Source of the DNA: Bdellovibrio sp.
GTDB lineage: Bacteria; Bdellovibrionota; Bdellovibrionia; Bdellovibrionales; Bdellovibrionaceae
Assembly (NCBI GenBank): GCA_019104905.1
Contig: JAHRXB010000276.1
Coordinates: forward strand, 1 to 20,521
DNA length: 20,521 nt
Direction: 5' to 3'
Position numbers and translations under genes: made by a program. Within the stretch, counting starts at the first letter, position 1, and every line of letters starts with the position of its first letter. The notes under the pieces were generated by a model. It was not told the DNA's origin, made no database searches, and was given only the letters and a program-made list of their open reading frames with translations. Positions 7,019 through 15,024 of the stretch are shown here, in pieces.

Positions 7019-7675
7019 ATGAGTACCCTGACCCTTCCCGAATTTGCCGACATTCCCTTTGTCTCTGCCGAACACCTGCAACCTCCTGCGGGCCTTCCAA
7101 CTGGAGTTCGAGTGGTGGACGACTTTCTTTTATGGAAAGGAGTTCCTCAAGGGGACTTGAGCCTGTTTCAAGGTCTCCCCGGAACCGGGGCCACTTCGCT
7201 GTGGATTAAAATCATTCAAAATGTTCATGCCCAAAACAAATGGGCGGCTTGGATCAATGGAGACTCCCAACTATTCCCGGCCCACCTGGCATCTCAGAAG
7301 ATCAATTTAAAGAAGCTTCTCGTTGTCAAAGAGCCTCAAGAACAAGAGCAACTTTTTTGGCTTTTACAAGAACTGATCACCAGTTCGTTATTTGAAGTCA
7401 TTGGCTGCAATCTGAAAGAAGTATTTTTAAAAAACCATCAACTGCAAAAACTTAAACGCTTGTGCCGTCTTCACAAGGTGGCCTTGGTTTTCGTAAATCA
7501 AAAAGCCACTCGTTTCATCAATCCTCTTTTTAGTTTGATGATTCATTTTCAAAGGGACTTCATCACAATCCAAAGAGCCCTTCACCGCCCGACACCTTTT
7601 AATATTGCTGGGAGTATGATCCATGCGAACTTTATGCATCAATTTAAAAACACCACAAGAAAGTTCCTCAGCTGA
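7019..7675 (+). CDS. imuA: ImuA, RecA-like accessory protein of translesion synthesis
   Basis: This is a 218-aa RecA/SulA-like protein and the first gene of the damage-induced mutagenesis cassette. ImuA is known to be needed with ImuB for DnaE2-dependent mutagenesis. Visible features are PTGVRVVDDFLLWKGVPQGD, a RecA-type lead-in, then a Walker-A-like loop GLPGTGATSL in which the usual Lys is Ala, then the strand WAAWINGDSQLFP (ImuA-type AWID segment). A later strand, KVALVFVNQ, follows. The missing P-loop Lys fits other ImuA proteins and suggests that it is not a normal ATPase. The ATG at 7019 is chosen because GGAG (7009-7012) is 6 nt upstream; a GTG at 7007 would lie inside that site and the operator. 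Its 3' end overlaps imuB by 53 bp, implying translational coupling. Confidence 0.85.
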   Translation: MSTLTLPEFADIPFVSAEHLQPPAGLPTGVRVVDDFLLWKGVPQGDLSLFQGLPGTGATSLWIKIIQNVHAQNKWAAWINGDSQLFPAHLASQKINLKKLLVVKEPQEQEQLFWLLQELITSSLFEVIGCNLKEVFLKNHQLQKLKRLCRLHKVALVFVNQKATRFINPLFSLMIHFQRDFITIQRALHRPTPFNIAGSMIHANFMHQFKNTTRKFLS

Positions 7676-8945
7676 GGCTTTTTTGATTCTCAGTCCTCGA
7701 GTGCAGTTTCGTTTTCCGCAATTTATTTTTGTCGAAATCGAATCCACTCAGCATCTTTTCGGAGGCGAGACGCCTTGCCTGGAAAAAGCTTTGCAGATTG
7801 CTGCGAAATTTTCCTCTGATGCTTGTGCTGCGATTGCGGACACGCCTTCGGCCGCTCAAATGTTGGCCAGATGGCGTCCGTCTTTCATTGCCCCTCGAGG
7901 AAAAGAACAGGAAGCCTTTCGCGGACTGGGTCTGGATGCACTCAAGGATCTTGAGGGACTCCAGCCCTGGCCTCAAAAAAGACCGGTCGAGCACATGATT
8001 TCTTTTTTTCATACGCTGGGCGTGCATGGCCTGGAAGATGTCTTAAATTTTCGTCTCAATTCACTGCGAGAAAGATGGGGGGACTTCGGTGTTTTACTTT
8101 GGAATCGTTTGCATTCTCAGGACGCTCAGGTCATTTCACCTCTTATTCCTCGCGACCCTCTTGTGGGCTATGGTTACCTGGACGACCCCTTAGGTTCCGT
8201 GCCCTTGTTGATGGCACGAATGAAACCCCATTTGGATATTCTTTTTGTTCGTCTGGCGGGTTTGTCCCGCTATGCCCAGAAGCTGGAAGTGGTTCTACAC
8301 TGCGAATATTCAGATAAAAAATATCCTCTCAGTATTGAACCTGTCAGCCCCACTCGGGATCAGGAGTTGTTTGAGGATCTTTTAGAAAAAAAGATGTCAC
8401 AACTTACCTTAGAAAACCCCATTCGTGAGTTTGAGATTTCTCTTTTCGATGTTCCTGAAAAAGTTCAACAGTTGGATTTTTTCGAGCCCCGAGACAACAG
8501 CGAAGATCGCTGGCGCCGTCTGATCAGTTTTGCCAAACAAGCTCAGTGTGAGATGGGTTTTTTGCAGATGGAGGCCAGCCATTTCCCTGAACAAAGTTTT
8601 CGTTTTGTCACAGATTGGCCTGAGGACTTCAAAGCTCAGGATTTGATCGAACGTCAGGAGGAGGCCCTGCAAATCAAATCCGTTTATGCCAAAGGGCTTG
8701 CCGCCAGTCCTCGCCCCTCGTTGTTATTGGATAAGCCTCAGGCGCTCAACGCTTCCGAAGTTCAAAAACTTCGTTTTATCTCGTCATTACCCAGCGAAAG
8801 AATTGAATCTTCCTGGTGGCAGATCAGTGTCCAAGATTTAAAAAATCGAGATTATTACTTTGCGCTCTCTCCTCAAGGTCAGCTTCTGTGGGTTTTTAAA
8901 GATCGCATAAATTCACAGGTGTATTTACATGGGTTCTTCGACTAA
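7623..8945 (+). CDS. imuB: ImuB, catalytically inactive Y-family polymerase homologue
   Basis: This is the adaptor of the mutasome: it binds the beta clamp, ImuA and DnaE2 and brings the polymerase to damaged DNA. It is 440 aa. The segment FVEIESTQHLFGGE (LFGG at 45-48) corresponds to the LDVTGxxxLFGGE block of ImuB. The acidic catalytic residues of active Y-family polymerases (SIDE before the strand) are absent. Residues 283-287, QLDFF, fit the beta-clamp-binding consensus QLxLF. The C-terminal part, ending HGFFD, resembles the ImuB tail. Only about 44 residues precede LFGG, against roughly 100 in most ImuB proteins, so much of the first palm segment is missing. The start (ATG 7623) has GGGAG 8 nt upstream. 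It overlaps dnaE2 by 17 bp. Confidence 0.85.
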   Translation: MRTLCINLKTPQESSSAEAFLILSPRVQFRFPQFIFVEIESTQHLFGGETPCLEKALQIAAKFSSDACAAIADTPSAAQMLARWRPSFIAPRGKEQEAFRGLGLDALKDLEGLQPWPQKRPVEHMISFFHTLGVHGLEDVLNFRLNSLRERWGDFGVLLWNRLHSQDAQVISPLIPRDPLVGYGYLDDPLGSVPLLMARMKPHLDILFVRLAGLSRYAQKLEVVLHCEYSDKKYPLSIEPVSPTRDQELFEDLLEKKMSQLTLENPIREFEISLFDVPEKVQQLDFFEPRDNSEDRWRRLISFAKQAQCEMGFLQMEASHFPEQSFRFVTDWPEDFKAQDLIERQEEALQIKSVYAKGLAASPRPSLLLDKPQALNASEVQKLRFISSLPSERIESSWWQISVQDLKNRDYYFALSPQGQLLWVFKDRINSQVYLHGFFD

Positions 8946-11900
8946 AACACTGACTGCGGTTAAAAAAAGCTCCCTGCCGACAGTGCGTGCGCAGGGCTTT
9001 GTCGAGCTCTTGGGACGAAGTAATTTTTCTTTCTTGCAAGGAGCCTCGCACCCTGAAGAAATGGTGCAAGAGGCGATTCGCCATGGTTATGACGGTCTCG
9101 CACTTTGTGATCTGAATGGTTTTTATGGCGTGGTGCGCGGATTTCAGACGGCCCAGTCGCCATCTCTTTTTACCGCCGCCCTGAAAGCCAAAGAGGGTTT
9201 TCATTATTTAATTGGTTCTGAGCTCACATTGACAAATGAAACTTCTGTCACACTCATCCCTCTGAATAAACAGGGTTATTCACACCTATGTGAACTTTTG
9301 ACTTTGGGAAAAAGACAGGCGGCCAAAGGTTTTTCTAAACTCAGTCTTGAGCAGATTGAAAAATACAGTCAGGGTCTTCTTTGCTTAGCTTTACCGCCGT
9401 GGAGTGAAAAACGCTATCAAGAGTTAGAAAATATTTTCGAAGATCGCCTCTATCTTCCGGTTTGGCGGGATTTCACCTGGGAGTCCCATGGATTTTGTCA
9501 GCAGGCTTTTGCATTGGAGGAAAAATATCAAGCTCGTCTTTTTGTCACACAAAGACCGTTCATGCACTCGCCGGAAAGAAAACCTCTTTTTGATGTGCTC
9601 ACTTGCATCTTACATCACACCACCTTGCAGGAAGCCAAAAATAAACTGATTCAAAACGGAGAACGCCACCTTAAAAGCCTCGAAGAGATTTCTTATCTTT
9701 GGCAGGACCGTCTGGATCTTGTGGAAAAAACTGTGGAGATCGCACAACGTGTGACGTTTTCCTTGGACGAGATTCGCTATCGCTATCCTCACTCACAACT
9801 TCCCCTTGGCAAGACTTCCTCGGAACATCTCAAGGACCTGACTTGGGAGGGAGCTCACAAAAGGTTCCCTGCCGGAATTCCAGAAAAAATCCAAAAGATG
9901 ATCTCCTATGAGTTAGAACTCATCAAAGATCTTGAATACGAAGATTACTTTCTTACTCTGAAGGAAATCTGCGATTTTGCCAGCAGCAGAAATATTCTTT
10001 TTCAAGGACGGGGATCCGCCGCCAACTCGGTGGTTTGTTTTTGTATCGGGCTGACCTCCGTGGATCCCACCAAGATTGATCTGCTCTTTGAACGGTTTAT
10101 TTCTCGAGAGCGCCGCGAGCCGCCCGATATTGATATCGACTTTGAGCACAGCCGCCGTGAAGAAGTCATTCAGCACATCTATGAAAAATACAATGAACGG
10201 CATGCCGCCATGGTCTGCACGGTCATTCGTTACCGCTCACGCATGGCGATTCGCGAAGCGGCCAAGGCCTTTGGCGTTCCTTTAGCCAAGGTCAATGAAA
10301 TGATCAAATTCATGGGCCGAGACGGAATGACTCGTCTGCTGGATCCCGCCGTGTCTGTGCGCTTTGGACTGGGTACGGAACAGTGGCAGATGTTTTTAAA
10401 TTTAGCTCAACAGCTTCGCGGCTTCCCTCGTCACCTAGGAATCCACACGGGAGGATTTCTTATCACTCAAGATCCCATCACTGAAATGGTCCCCGTGGAG
10501 AAAGCGACGATGGAGGGACGCTATGTCATCCAGTGGAATAAAGATGATGTGGCAACTTTGAAGTTGATGAAGATTGATGTTCTCAGCCTGGGAATGCTCA
10601 CCTGTCTGCGAAAATGTTTTGAGCTTCTACGCGAGCACAAGGGGTTAAGTTTTAATCTAGCCAATCTCCCTGCCGATGATGGCCCGACTTATGACATGAT
10701 TTGCAAGGCCGACACCGTCGGCGTTTTTCAAATTGAATCGCGAGCGCAGATGAACACTTTGCCTCGCATGTTACCTCGTCACTTTTACGATTTGGTGATT
10801 GAGGTCGCCCTGGTTCGTCCTGGCCCCTTACAAGGAGGCATGGTGCATCCTTACTTAAGACGTCGCCAGGGACTGGAAAAAGTCACTTATGCCCATGAGG
10901 ACCTGAAGCCCATTTTAGCAAAAACCCATGGCGTTCCTATTTTTCAGGAACAAGTCATGAAGATCGTGATTGTCGCTGCGGGATTTTCCCCGGGTGAGGC
11001 CGATGAACTTCGTCGTATCATGTCGTCAGCTTGGCGTAAACGCTCTACCATGGCGGCTATTCGCAACAGAATCCTGGAAGGTTTTGTCCGACACGGGATC
11101 AAACAGGAATACGGTGAACAAATCTACAAAACCATCGAAGGGTTTGCGAATTATGGTTTTCCCGAAAGCCATGCGGCCAGCTTTGCCCTTTTGACTTATG
11201 CCAGTTGTTTTATCAAACACCATCATCCTGATGTTTTTGCCTGTGCTCTTTTAAACAGTCAGCCCATGGGGTTTTACTCGCCACGAATGCTGATTGCGGA
11301 AGCCCAACGCCATGGTGTGAACGTGCGACCTCTGTGCGTGCAAAAGTCCGATTACGATTACACACTGGAACCCCATCTGGAAGGGCTGGCTCTGCGTGTG
11401 GGACTGCGTTCACTATATGGATTTCCCGAACATATTTTAAAAAGAATCGAAGATTCACGAAAAACAAAGGGGCCTTTCAAAGACATTGCGGATTTTATTC
11501 ATCGCACAGAACTTCCGCGCAGTGCTTTAACCAAACTTGCCGCGGCCGGAGCTTTTGAATGCTTCAACACCAACGTGCGTGAACTTATTTGGCATCTTGA
11601 AAGCCTCAGTCTGGATCAACAAAGTTTTTTATGGGGACATCCGAAAGAACAGTTTAGTTTTGACGACGAAGATGACGCCAGCGAACCCCTCCCTTTTGAG
11701 TCCAACTGGGATCGCTTGCGCCGTGAATATGACACCAAGGGCTTTTCTGTCGACTCGCACCCCCTCTCGGTTTTGCGATCTTACTTGAAGGCCAAAAACA
11801 CAGAGCTTGTTTCCAAACGCTATGTGCCTTACTTTTGCTCCAGCGATCTTGGCCGAATGAAGAACAAAACCAAGGTTCGTCTAGCCGGCCTTGTTTCCAT

Positions 11901-12108
11901 CACCCAGCGCCCGCCCACAGCCAAAGGCATGTGCTTTATTACGCTGGAAGATGAGTTTGGCATTATGAACATTGTCATTCACCCTGAAATCTACCAAAAA
12001 GACCGCATGACGATTTATGGTCGCTCACTTTTAGAAATTCACGGCCAGGTGGAAAAGGTCGGCAGCCTGATCAACGTTCGCGCTGAAAGAGTTCTGCCAT
12101 TGCAGTAA
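8929..12108 (+). CDS. dnaE2: Error-prone DNA polymerase III alpha subunit DnaE2 (ImuC)
   Basis: This C-family polymerase performs translesion synthesis in the SOS mutasome. At 1059 aa it matches the family (about 1000-1100, shorter than DnaE1). The domains in order are a PHP domain starting FVELLGRSNFSFLQGASHPE (typical DnaE2); the polymerase palm with catalytic PPDIDIDFE, where Asp residues 400, 402 and 404 are present; the segment WNKDDVATLKLMKIDVLSLG, which supplies the third acidic site; fingers with FQEQVMKIVI and NYGFPESHAASFA; tandem helix-hairpin-helix regions; and a C-terminal OB fold (VRLAGLVSITQRPPTAKGM, FITLEDEFGIMNIVI). The tau-binding tail of DnaE1 is absent, as expected. ATG 8929 overlaps the imuB stop, so it is probably translationally coupled, under the LexA operator upstream of imuA. 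Confidence 0.95.
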   Translation: MGSSTKTLTAVKKSSLPTVRAQGFVELLGRSNFSFLQGASHPEEMVQEAIRHGYDGLALCDLNGFYGVVRGFQTAQSPSLFTAALKAKEGFHYLIGSELTLTNETSVTLIPLNKQGYSHLCELLTLGKRQAAKGFSKLSLEQIEKYSQGLLCLALPPWSEKRYQELENIFEDRLYLPVWRDFTWESHGFCQQAFALEEKYQARLFVTQRPFMHSPERKPLFDVLTCILHHTTLQEAKNKLIQNGERHLKSLEEISYLWQDRLDLVEKTVEIAQRVTFSLDEIRYRYPHSQLPLGKTSSEHLKDLTWEGAHKRFPAGIPEKIQKMISYELELIKDLEYEDYFLTLKEICDFASSRNILFQGRGSAANSVVCFCIGLTSVDPTKIDLLFERFISRERREPPDIDIDFEHSRREEVIQHIYEKYNERHAAMVCTVIRYRSRMAIREAAKAFGVPLAKVNEMIKFMGRDGMTRLLDPAVSVRFGLGTEQWQMFLNLAQQLRGFPRHLGIHTGGFLITQDPITEMVPVEKATMEGRYVIQWNKDDVATLKLMKIDVLSLGMLTCLRKCFELLREHKGLSFNLANLPADDGPTYDMICKADTVGVFQIESRAQMNTLPRMLPRHFYDLVIEVALVRPGPLQGGMVHPYLRRRQGLEKVTYAHEDLKPILAKTHGVPIFQEQVMKIVIVAAGFSPGEADELRRIMSSAWRKRSTMAAIRNRILEGFVRHGIKQEYGEQIYKTIEGFANYGFPESHAASFALLTYASCFIKHHHPDVFACALLNSQPMGFYSPRMLIAEAQRHGVNVRPLCVQKSDYDYTLEPHLEGLALRVGLRSLYGFPEHILKRIEDSRKTKGPFKDIADFIHRTELPRSALTKLAAAGAFECFNTNVRELIWHLESLSLDQQSFLWGHPKEQFSFDDEDDASEPLPFESNWDRLRREYDTKGFSVDSHPLSVLRSYLKAKNTELVSKRYVPYFCSSDLGRMKNKTKVRLAGLVSITQRPPTAKGMCFITLEDEFGIMNIVIHPEIYQKDRMTIYGRSLLEIHGQVEKVGSLINVRAERVLPLQ

Positions 12109-12162
12109 CTCTGTTTGCACAATAAGTTGCACTGTCCCCTCAAAACTCCTATATTTTCGGAA

Positions 12163-12957
12163 ATGATTCGCGAAGCTTTGATCTTTTTATTAACCCCGAC
12201 AACTCCCCTCGCCAAAAAGTATGGTTTTCTTTACCAATCCATCGCTTTGAGCGCTCGCTACGAACGATGCAAAAGACAATGGCTCCCGCATCTTAAAAAC
12301 TGTCAGGATCTTTTTCTTGAAAGCCTTCAGGATCTTCCTCAAAAGAAATCGGTGATTATTCTAGGAAGTTCTCATCTGCATGAAATCCCCCTTCATCTAT
12401 TAGTGAATAATTTTGAAAACATCACCCTGGTCGATGTGATTCATCCTTTAAAACATCACTGGTTGGCGAAAAAAAATTCCCGCCTGAAATTGATCACTCA
12501 AGATCTTTCACAAAGCCTGGCAAGACTTGATTCCTTGCAATCACTTGAGGACTTGCACCGTCTTATTGAAGACCTTTCAACCCAAGAACTCTTTCACTTT
12601 GAAGCGGACCTTGTTGTGTCCGGAAATCTTTTGTCGCAATTGGCTCTTCTTCCCATGGAGTCCATTGAACGTAAAATTCAGCGCAAACTGTCTTTAGAGG
12701 AAAAAGATCAAATCTGCACCGCTTTCGCCGAGATTCACCTGAAAAATCTTAAGAATTGCCAAGGTCGAAAGCTGGTCTATGCCGATCGTCAGGTGACCTA
12801 TCGAAATCCACAAAACGAAGTTATCTATCAAGGCCAGTACCCCGTGTCTTTTGAGGGCTTCCAAAAAATCAAAGAGTGGAACTGGCTGCTCGCTCCGCTC
12901 AAGGAAGCTTCTAAAGACTATTCCATTGAAATGAAAATCGAAGCTTATAAAGCCTGA
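12163..12957 (+). CDS. Unrecognised protein with a Rossmann/methyltransferase-like core
   Basis: This is a 264-aa protein I do not recognise. The centre reads like a class I SAM-methyltransferase fold. A glycine-containing loop after a first strand (SVIILGSSHLHEIP, Gly68) is followed by a strand ending in an acid (NITLVDVIHP, Asp91). Then come LKLITQDLS, a motif IV-like strand (ADLVVSGNLLSQLAL, Asp149) and late strands (RKLVYADRQVTY). The Gly-rich loop is poor (G-S-S-H rather than GxGxG), so SAM binding is uncertain. The ATG at 12163 is preferred; a TTG at 12115 sits only 7 bp after the dnaE2 stop and adds 16 residues without a good ribosome-binding site, but it remains possible. There is no terminator after dnaE2, so it may be the fourth gene of the SOS operon. 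Its stop abuts that of the convergent O-methyltransferase. Confidence 0.55.
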   Translation: MIREALIFLLTPTTPLAKKYGFLYQSIALSARYERCKRQWLPHLKNCQDLFLESLQDLPQKKSVIILGSSHLHEIPLHLLVNNFENITLVDVIHPLKHHWLAKKNSRLKLITQDLSQSLARLDSLQSLEDLHRLIEDLSTQELFHFEADLVVSGNLLSQLALLPMESIERKIQRKLSLEEKDQICTAFAEIHLKNLKNCQGRKLVYADRQVTYRNPQNEVIYQGQYPVSFEGFQKIKEWNWLLAPLKEASKDYSIEMKIEAYKA

Positions 12958-13629
12958 TTATTTTTTGATGGCGATATAAAGGCCTTCAAAAGTCGGCACT
13001 ATCGCCCCTTCAAAAAGATTTGGGTCTGCCAAACGTTTGTTAAACTCTTGCATGACTCTGATTTGTTTTTCAGAAAAACGCTGTTGTGTGGTTTCACCCC
13101 ACACCGCCCCACTTAAAAAAACATTGTCTGCCAAAACCAATCCACCTGGGCGCAGATTTTTTTCAGCCCAGGTCAGATAGTCAAAGTAGGCCGCTTTATT
13201 TCCGTCGATAAAGACACCATCAAAGGGACCCGCCGCAGAAATTTTTTCCAACTCTTCTCGGGCGTCCCCCATGACAAGGTGAATTTTCTTTTTGCTTTGA
13301 TCTAACTGCGCAAAGATTCTTGCCGCCATTTCTCCGTGTTTTGGATCCTTTTCCAAAGTCCAAAGTTCTCCTCCCTCTGGCAAGGCTTCCCAAAGATACT
13401 GGGCAGAGAGCCCCGTCAAAGTTCCAATCTCAACAAATCTTTTGGCTCCATGAGTGCGCACCAAAGTTTTTATTAATTGTGCTTCCGCCGCCGAAATACT
13501 GATGCGGGCCAAGCCCAACTCTTCAGCGTATTTTCGTGATTGCTGTTTGAGCTCCGTCTCGTCTTTGAGAAGAGACGCCAGATAATTGTCTTTGTTAGTT
13601 AACACCGTTTCACGCATGGATTCCATCAT
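12958..13629 (-). CDS. SAM-dependent O-methyltransferase (class I, caffeoyl-CoA-OMT-like)
   Basis: This 223-aa cytosolic enzyme is predicted to transfer a methyl group from SAM to a hydroxyl in a metal-dependent way. The family pattern is clear: an N-terminal helix with the ISAAEAQLI segment, motif I FVEIGTLTGLSAQYL, the acidic end of strand 2 (WTLEKDP), then HLVMGDARE. Next come FDGVFIDGNKAAYFDYL and GGLVLADNVFLSGAV, where the Asp and the Asp-Asn pair are the expected metal ligands, and a hydrophobic C-terminal strand FEGLYIAIKK. The physiological substrate is not evident; bacterial members methylate small phenolics, tRNA wobble derivatives or unknown acceptors. Three Met codons (13627-13629, 13624-13626, 13615-13617) compete as start; the last has the best-spaced GGA. 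It is transcribed toward the 12163 gene and divergently from the OmpA lipoprotein. Confidence 0.88.
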   Translation of the reverse strand: MMESMRETVLTNKDNYLASLLKDETELKQQSRKYAEELGLARISISAAEAQLIKTLVRTHGAKRFVEIGTLTGLSAQYLWEALPEGGELWTLEKDPKHGEMAARIFAQLDQSKKKIHLVMGDAREELEKISAAGPFDGVFIDGNKAAYFDYLTWAEKNLRPGGLVLADNVFLSGAVWGETTQQRFSEKQIRVMQEFNKRLADPNLFEGAIVPTFEGLYIAIKK

Positions 13630-13645
13630 CCCATAAACAGATCGC

Positions 13646-13664
13646 GAAGTTAACAGGAAGTTAA
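13646..13664. promoter_or_regulatory. Tandem 11-bp repeats in the divergent promoter region
   Basis: GAAGTTAA occurs at 13646-13653 and again at 13657-13664, exactly 11 bp apart, the spacing of PhoB/OmpR-type response-regulator half-sites. The same bases also contain an inverted repeat, TTAAC-N5-GTTAA (13650-13664). The site lies between the starts of the O-methyltransferase (-) and the OmpA lipoprotein (+). The binding protein is unknown. Confidence 0.35.
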
Positions 13665-13728
13665 TTTGCGGCCCCTCCTTATTCCAAGAATAATTTTGAA
13701 CACAACTTTAGATCATTTTGGAGGTCCC

Positions 13729-14232
13729 ATGAAGTGCCAATTCCTAACTGCCTTAGCCCTCACCCTCACCTTGGGAGCCTGTGCTTCCGATCAAAAAAAA
13801 GAAGACCGAGAATACATGAGATCTTCAAGCACTCGCGCCCCCTCTTCGGCGTTGGCGGGCACTTCAGAAGATCTTCGCAAAAGCACGAAGTTCTCAACAC
13901 TTTCACAAAACATTCGCTTCAGCACCGCGAGTTCCAATCTTTCCGCCTCCTCCCGTCGGGCCTTAGATGAAATCGCCCTTGAGATGAAAAAATCAGTGAA
14001 CTCTTTTGAAAAAGTGCGTATCGCAGGACTGACCGACGCCACCGGTGACAGCGAACGAAACCAACGCCTGTCCCTCGCTCGCGCGGAAAGAGTGCGAAAC
14101 TATTTAATTTCTAAGGGAGTCCCCGAAGAGAAAATCGAGGCGATCGGCAAAGGACCCGCTGCCTCTGAAACGACGGCCTCCGCGTCTCAACATGCCCGTG
14201 ATCGTCGTGTTGATTTTGAGATTGTCGAATAA
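13729..14232 (+). CDS. OmpA-domain (Pal-like) peptidoglycan-binding lipoprotein
   Basis: This is a 167-aa outer-membrane lipoprotein. Residues 1-17 are a lipoprotein signal (MKCQFLTALALTLTLGA) with lipobox L-G-A-C and the lipidated Cys18. A short charged, Ser-rich linker (19-60) follows. The OmpA C-terminal domain occupies about residues 65-167: NIRFSTASSNLSASSRRALDEIA, VRIAGLTDATGDSERNQRLSLARAERVRNYL, then SKGVPEEKIEAIGKGP, and the closing RDRRVDFEIVE. The Asp/Arg positions that hold diaminopimelate (TDATGD..N..LS..RA and RR-D) are kept, so peptidoglycan anchoring is likely. The ATG at 13729 is fixed by GGAGG (13720-13724) and by the signal peptide. It resembles Pal, but no tol genes are nearby, so I give no symbol. 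Confidence 0.88.
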   Translation: MKCQFLTALALTLTLGACASDQKKEDREYMRSSSTRAPSSALAGTSEDLRKSTKFSTLSQNIRFSTASSNLSASSRRALDEIALEMKKSVNSFEKVRIAGLTDATGDSERNQRLSLARAERVRNYLISKGVPEEKIEAIGKGPAASETTASASQHARDRRVDFEIVE

Positions 14233-14244
14233 TTTGAAAGACGG

Positions 14245-14275
14245 CAAGATAGTGGATCTATGAATCCACTTCTTG
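14245..14275 (+). promoter_or_regulatory. Hairpin with the gph start codon in its loop
   Basis: AGTGGAT (14251-14257) pairs perfectly with ATCCACT (14264-14270). Past a single bulged T (14250), CAAGA (14245-14249) pairs with TCTTG (14271-14275). The 6-nt loop, CTATGA, holds the ATG at 14260. The only Shine-Dalgarno-like bases (TGGA) are inside the stem, so initiation could depend on stem opening. Confidence 0.5.
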
Positions 14276-14922
14276 TTTTTGATCTTGATGGCACGCTGAT
14301 TGATTCTGCTCCGGATATTATTGTGGCAGTCAACCGCACCCTGCAAAATCACGGAAAAAAAGTTCTCAGTGATGACGTCATTATTTCTCATATCGGCGAG
14401 GGCCTCAAAAAGCTCATCGCCGACATTTTTATGGAAGATGATCTGGACCCGGCAGAAATCATTGAGCTTGAAATGGAATTCCTAAAAATCTACGAAGAAG
14501 AGATGTTCAACAAAACTCGCATCTTTCCGGGTGTTGAAGATTTTCTAGGCCAATACTCAGGTCCCATGGCTATTATTACCAATAAAAATGAACTCCCCGC
14601 CAAGGCTATCTTAAAACACCTGAAGCTGGATCGTTTTCCCTGGGTGAATGTTTTTGGAGCCGACACCCTGGAAGAGCGTAAGCCGAGCCCCCTCCCCTTA
14701 AAAACCATGATGGAACTCGCGGGCCACAACCCCACCAATACGTTTATGATTGGTGATGGCATTCCAGATGTTCTCTCAGCTTTGCGCGCCGGAGTCCCCT
14801 CCATCGCCATCGAGTTCGGCTACACGTCCCTCCACCTCCTGCAAAAGTATGAACCTCAAGGAATTTTAGGACACTATCGGGAGCTTCCTGCTATGATCAA
14901 AAAGCTCTCGCAAAAGGCATGA
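14260..14922 (+). CDS. gph: HAD-superfamily phosphatase, phosphoglycolate phosphatase-like
   Basis: This 220-aa cytosolic hydrolase is close in size to Gph (about 220-250 aa), which removes phosphate from 2-phosphoglycolate formed during repair of oxidised 3'-DNA ends or by oxygenase reactions. All HAD motifs are visible: motif I VFDLDGTLIDSAPDI, with nucleophile Asp8 and general acid Asp10; motif II MAIITNK (Thr); the motif III Lys in LEERKPSPLPL; and motif IV IGDGIPDVLSA with the paired Asp residues. The four-helix C1 cap contains HIGEGLKKLIADIF, which fits the phosphoglycolate phosphatase subgroup. Other substrates (pyrophosphate, sugar phosphates) cannot be excluded. It begins 27 bp after the lipoprotein gene, probably cotranscribed, and its start codon lies in a hairpin loop. 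Confidence 0.78.
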   Translation: MNPLLVFDLDGTLIDSAPDIIVAVNRTLQNHGKKVLSDDVIISHIGEGLKKLIADIFMEDDLDPAEIIELEMEFLKIYEEEMFNKTRIFPGVEDFLGQYSGPMAIITNKNELPAKAILKHLKLDRFPWVNVFGADTLEERKPSPLPLKTMMELAGHNPTNTFMIGDGIPDVLSALRAGVPSIAIEFGYTSLHLLQKYEPQGILGHYRELPAMIKKLSQKA

Positions 14923-14964
14923 CGCATGGTCGCCAGAAAAAGTCACCAGGCACCTTTTGTGGGC

Positions 14965-14993
14965 TTGCCTCAGAGCGGCGTGGACTATATAAG
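14965..14993 (+). promoter_or_regulatory. Sigma-70-like promoter of the ABC ATPase pair
   Basis: TTGCCT (14965-14970, 4/6), 17 bp, then TATAAG (14988-14993, 5/6). Transcription would start near 15000 with a 25-nt leader containing the GGGGG ribosome-binding site (15011-15015) of the gene at 15025. Confidence 0.45.
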
Positions 14994-15024
14994 ATGAGAG
15001 CTTTCAAAATGGGGGTCATCTCCG

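Noticed and set aside
7623..8945. Reading the Y-family gene as an active DNA polymerase IV/DinP
   Set aside because: The catalytic acidic residues are missing and the protein has the ImuB-type clamp motif, tail and operon position.
14923..15024. GGCA/TGCC pairing after gph as a terminator
   Set aside because: The stem is about 5 bp with a long loop and no T-run; the stretch is better explained by a promoter for oppD.
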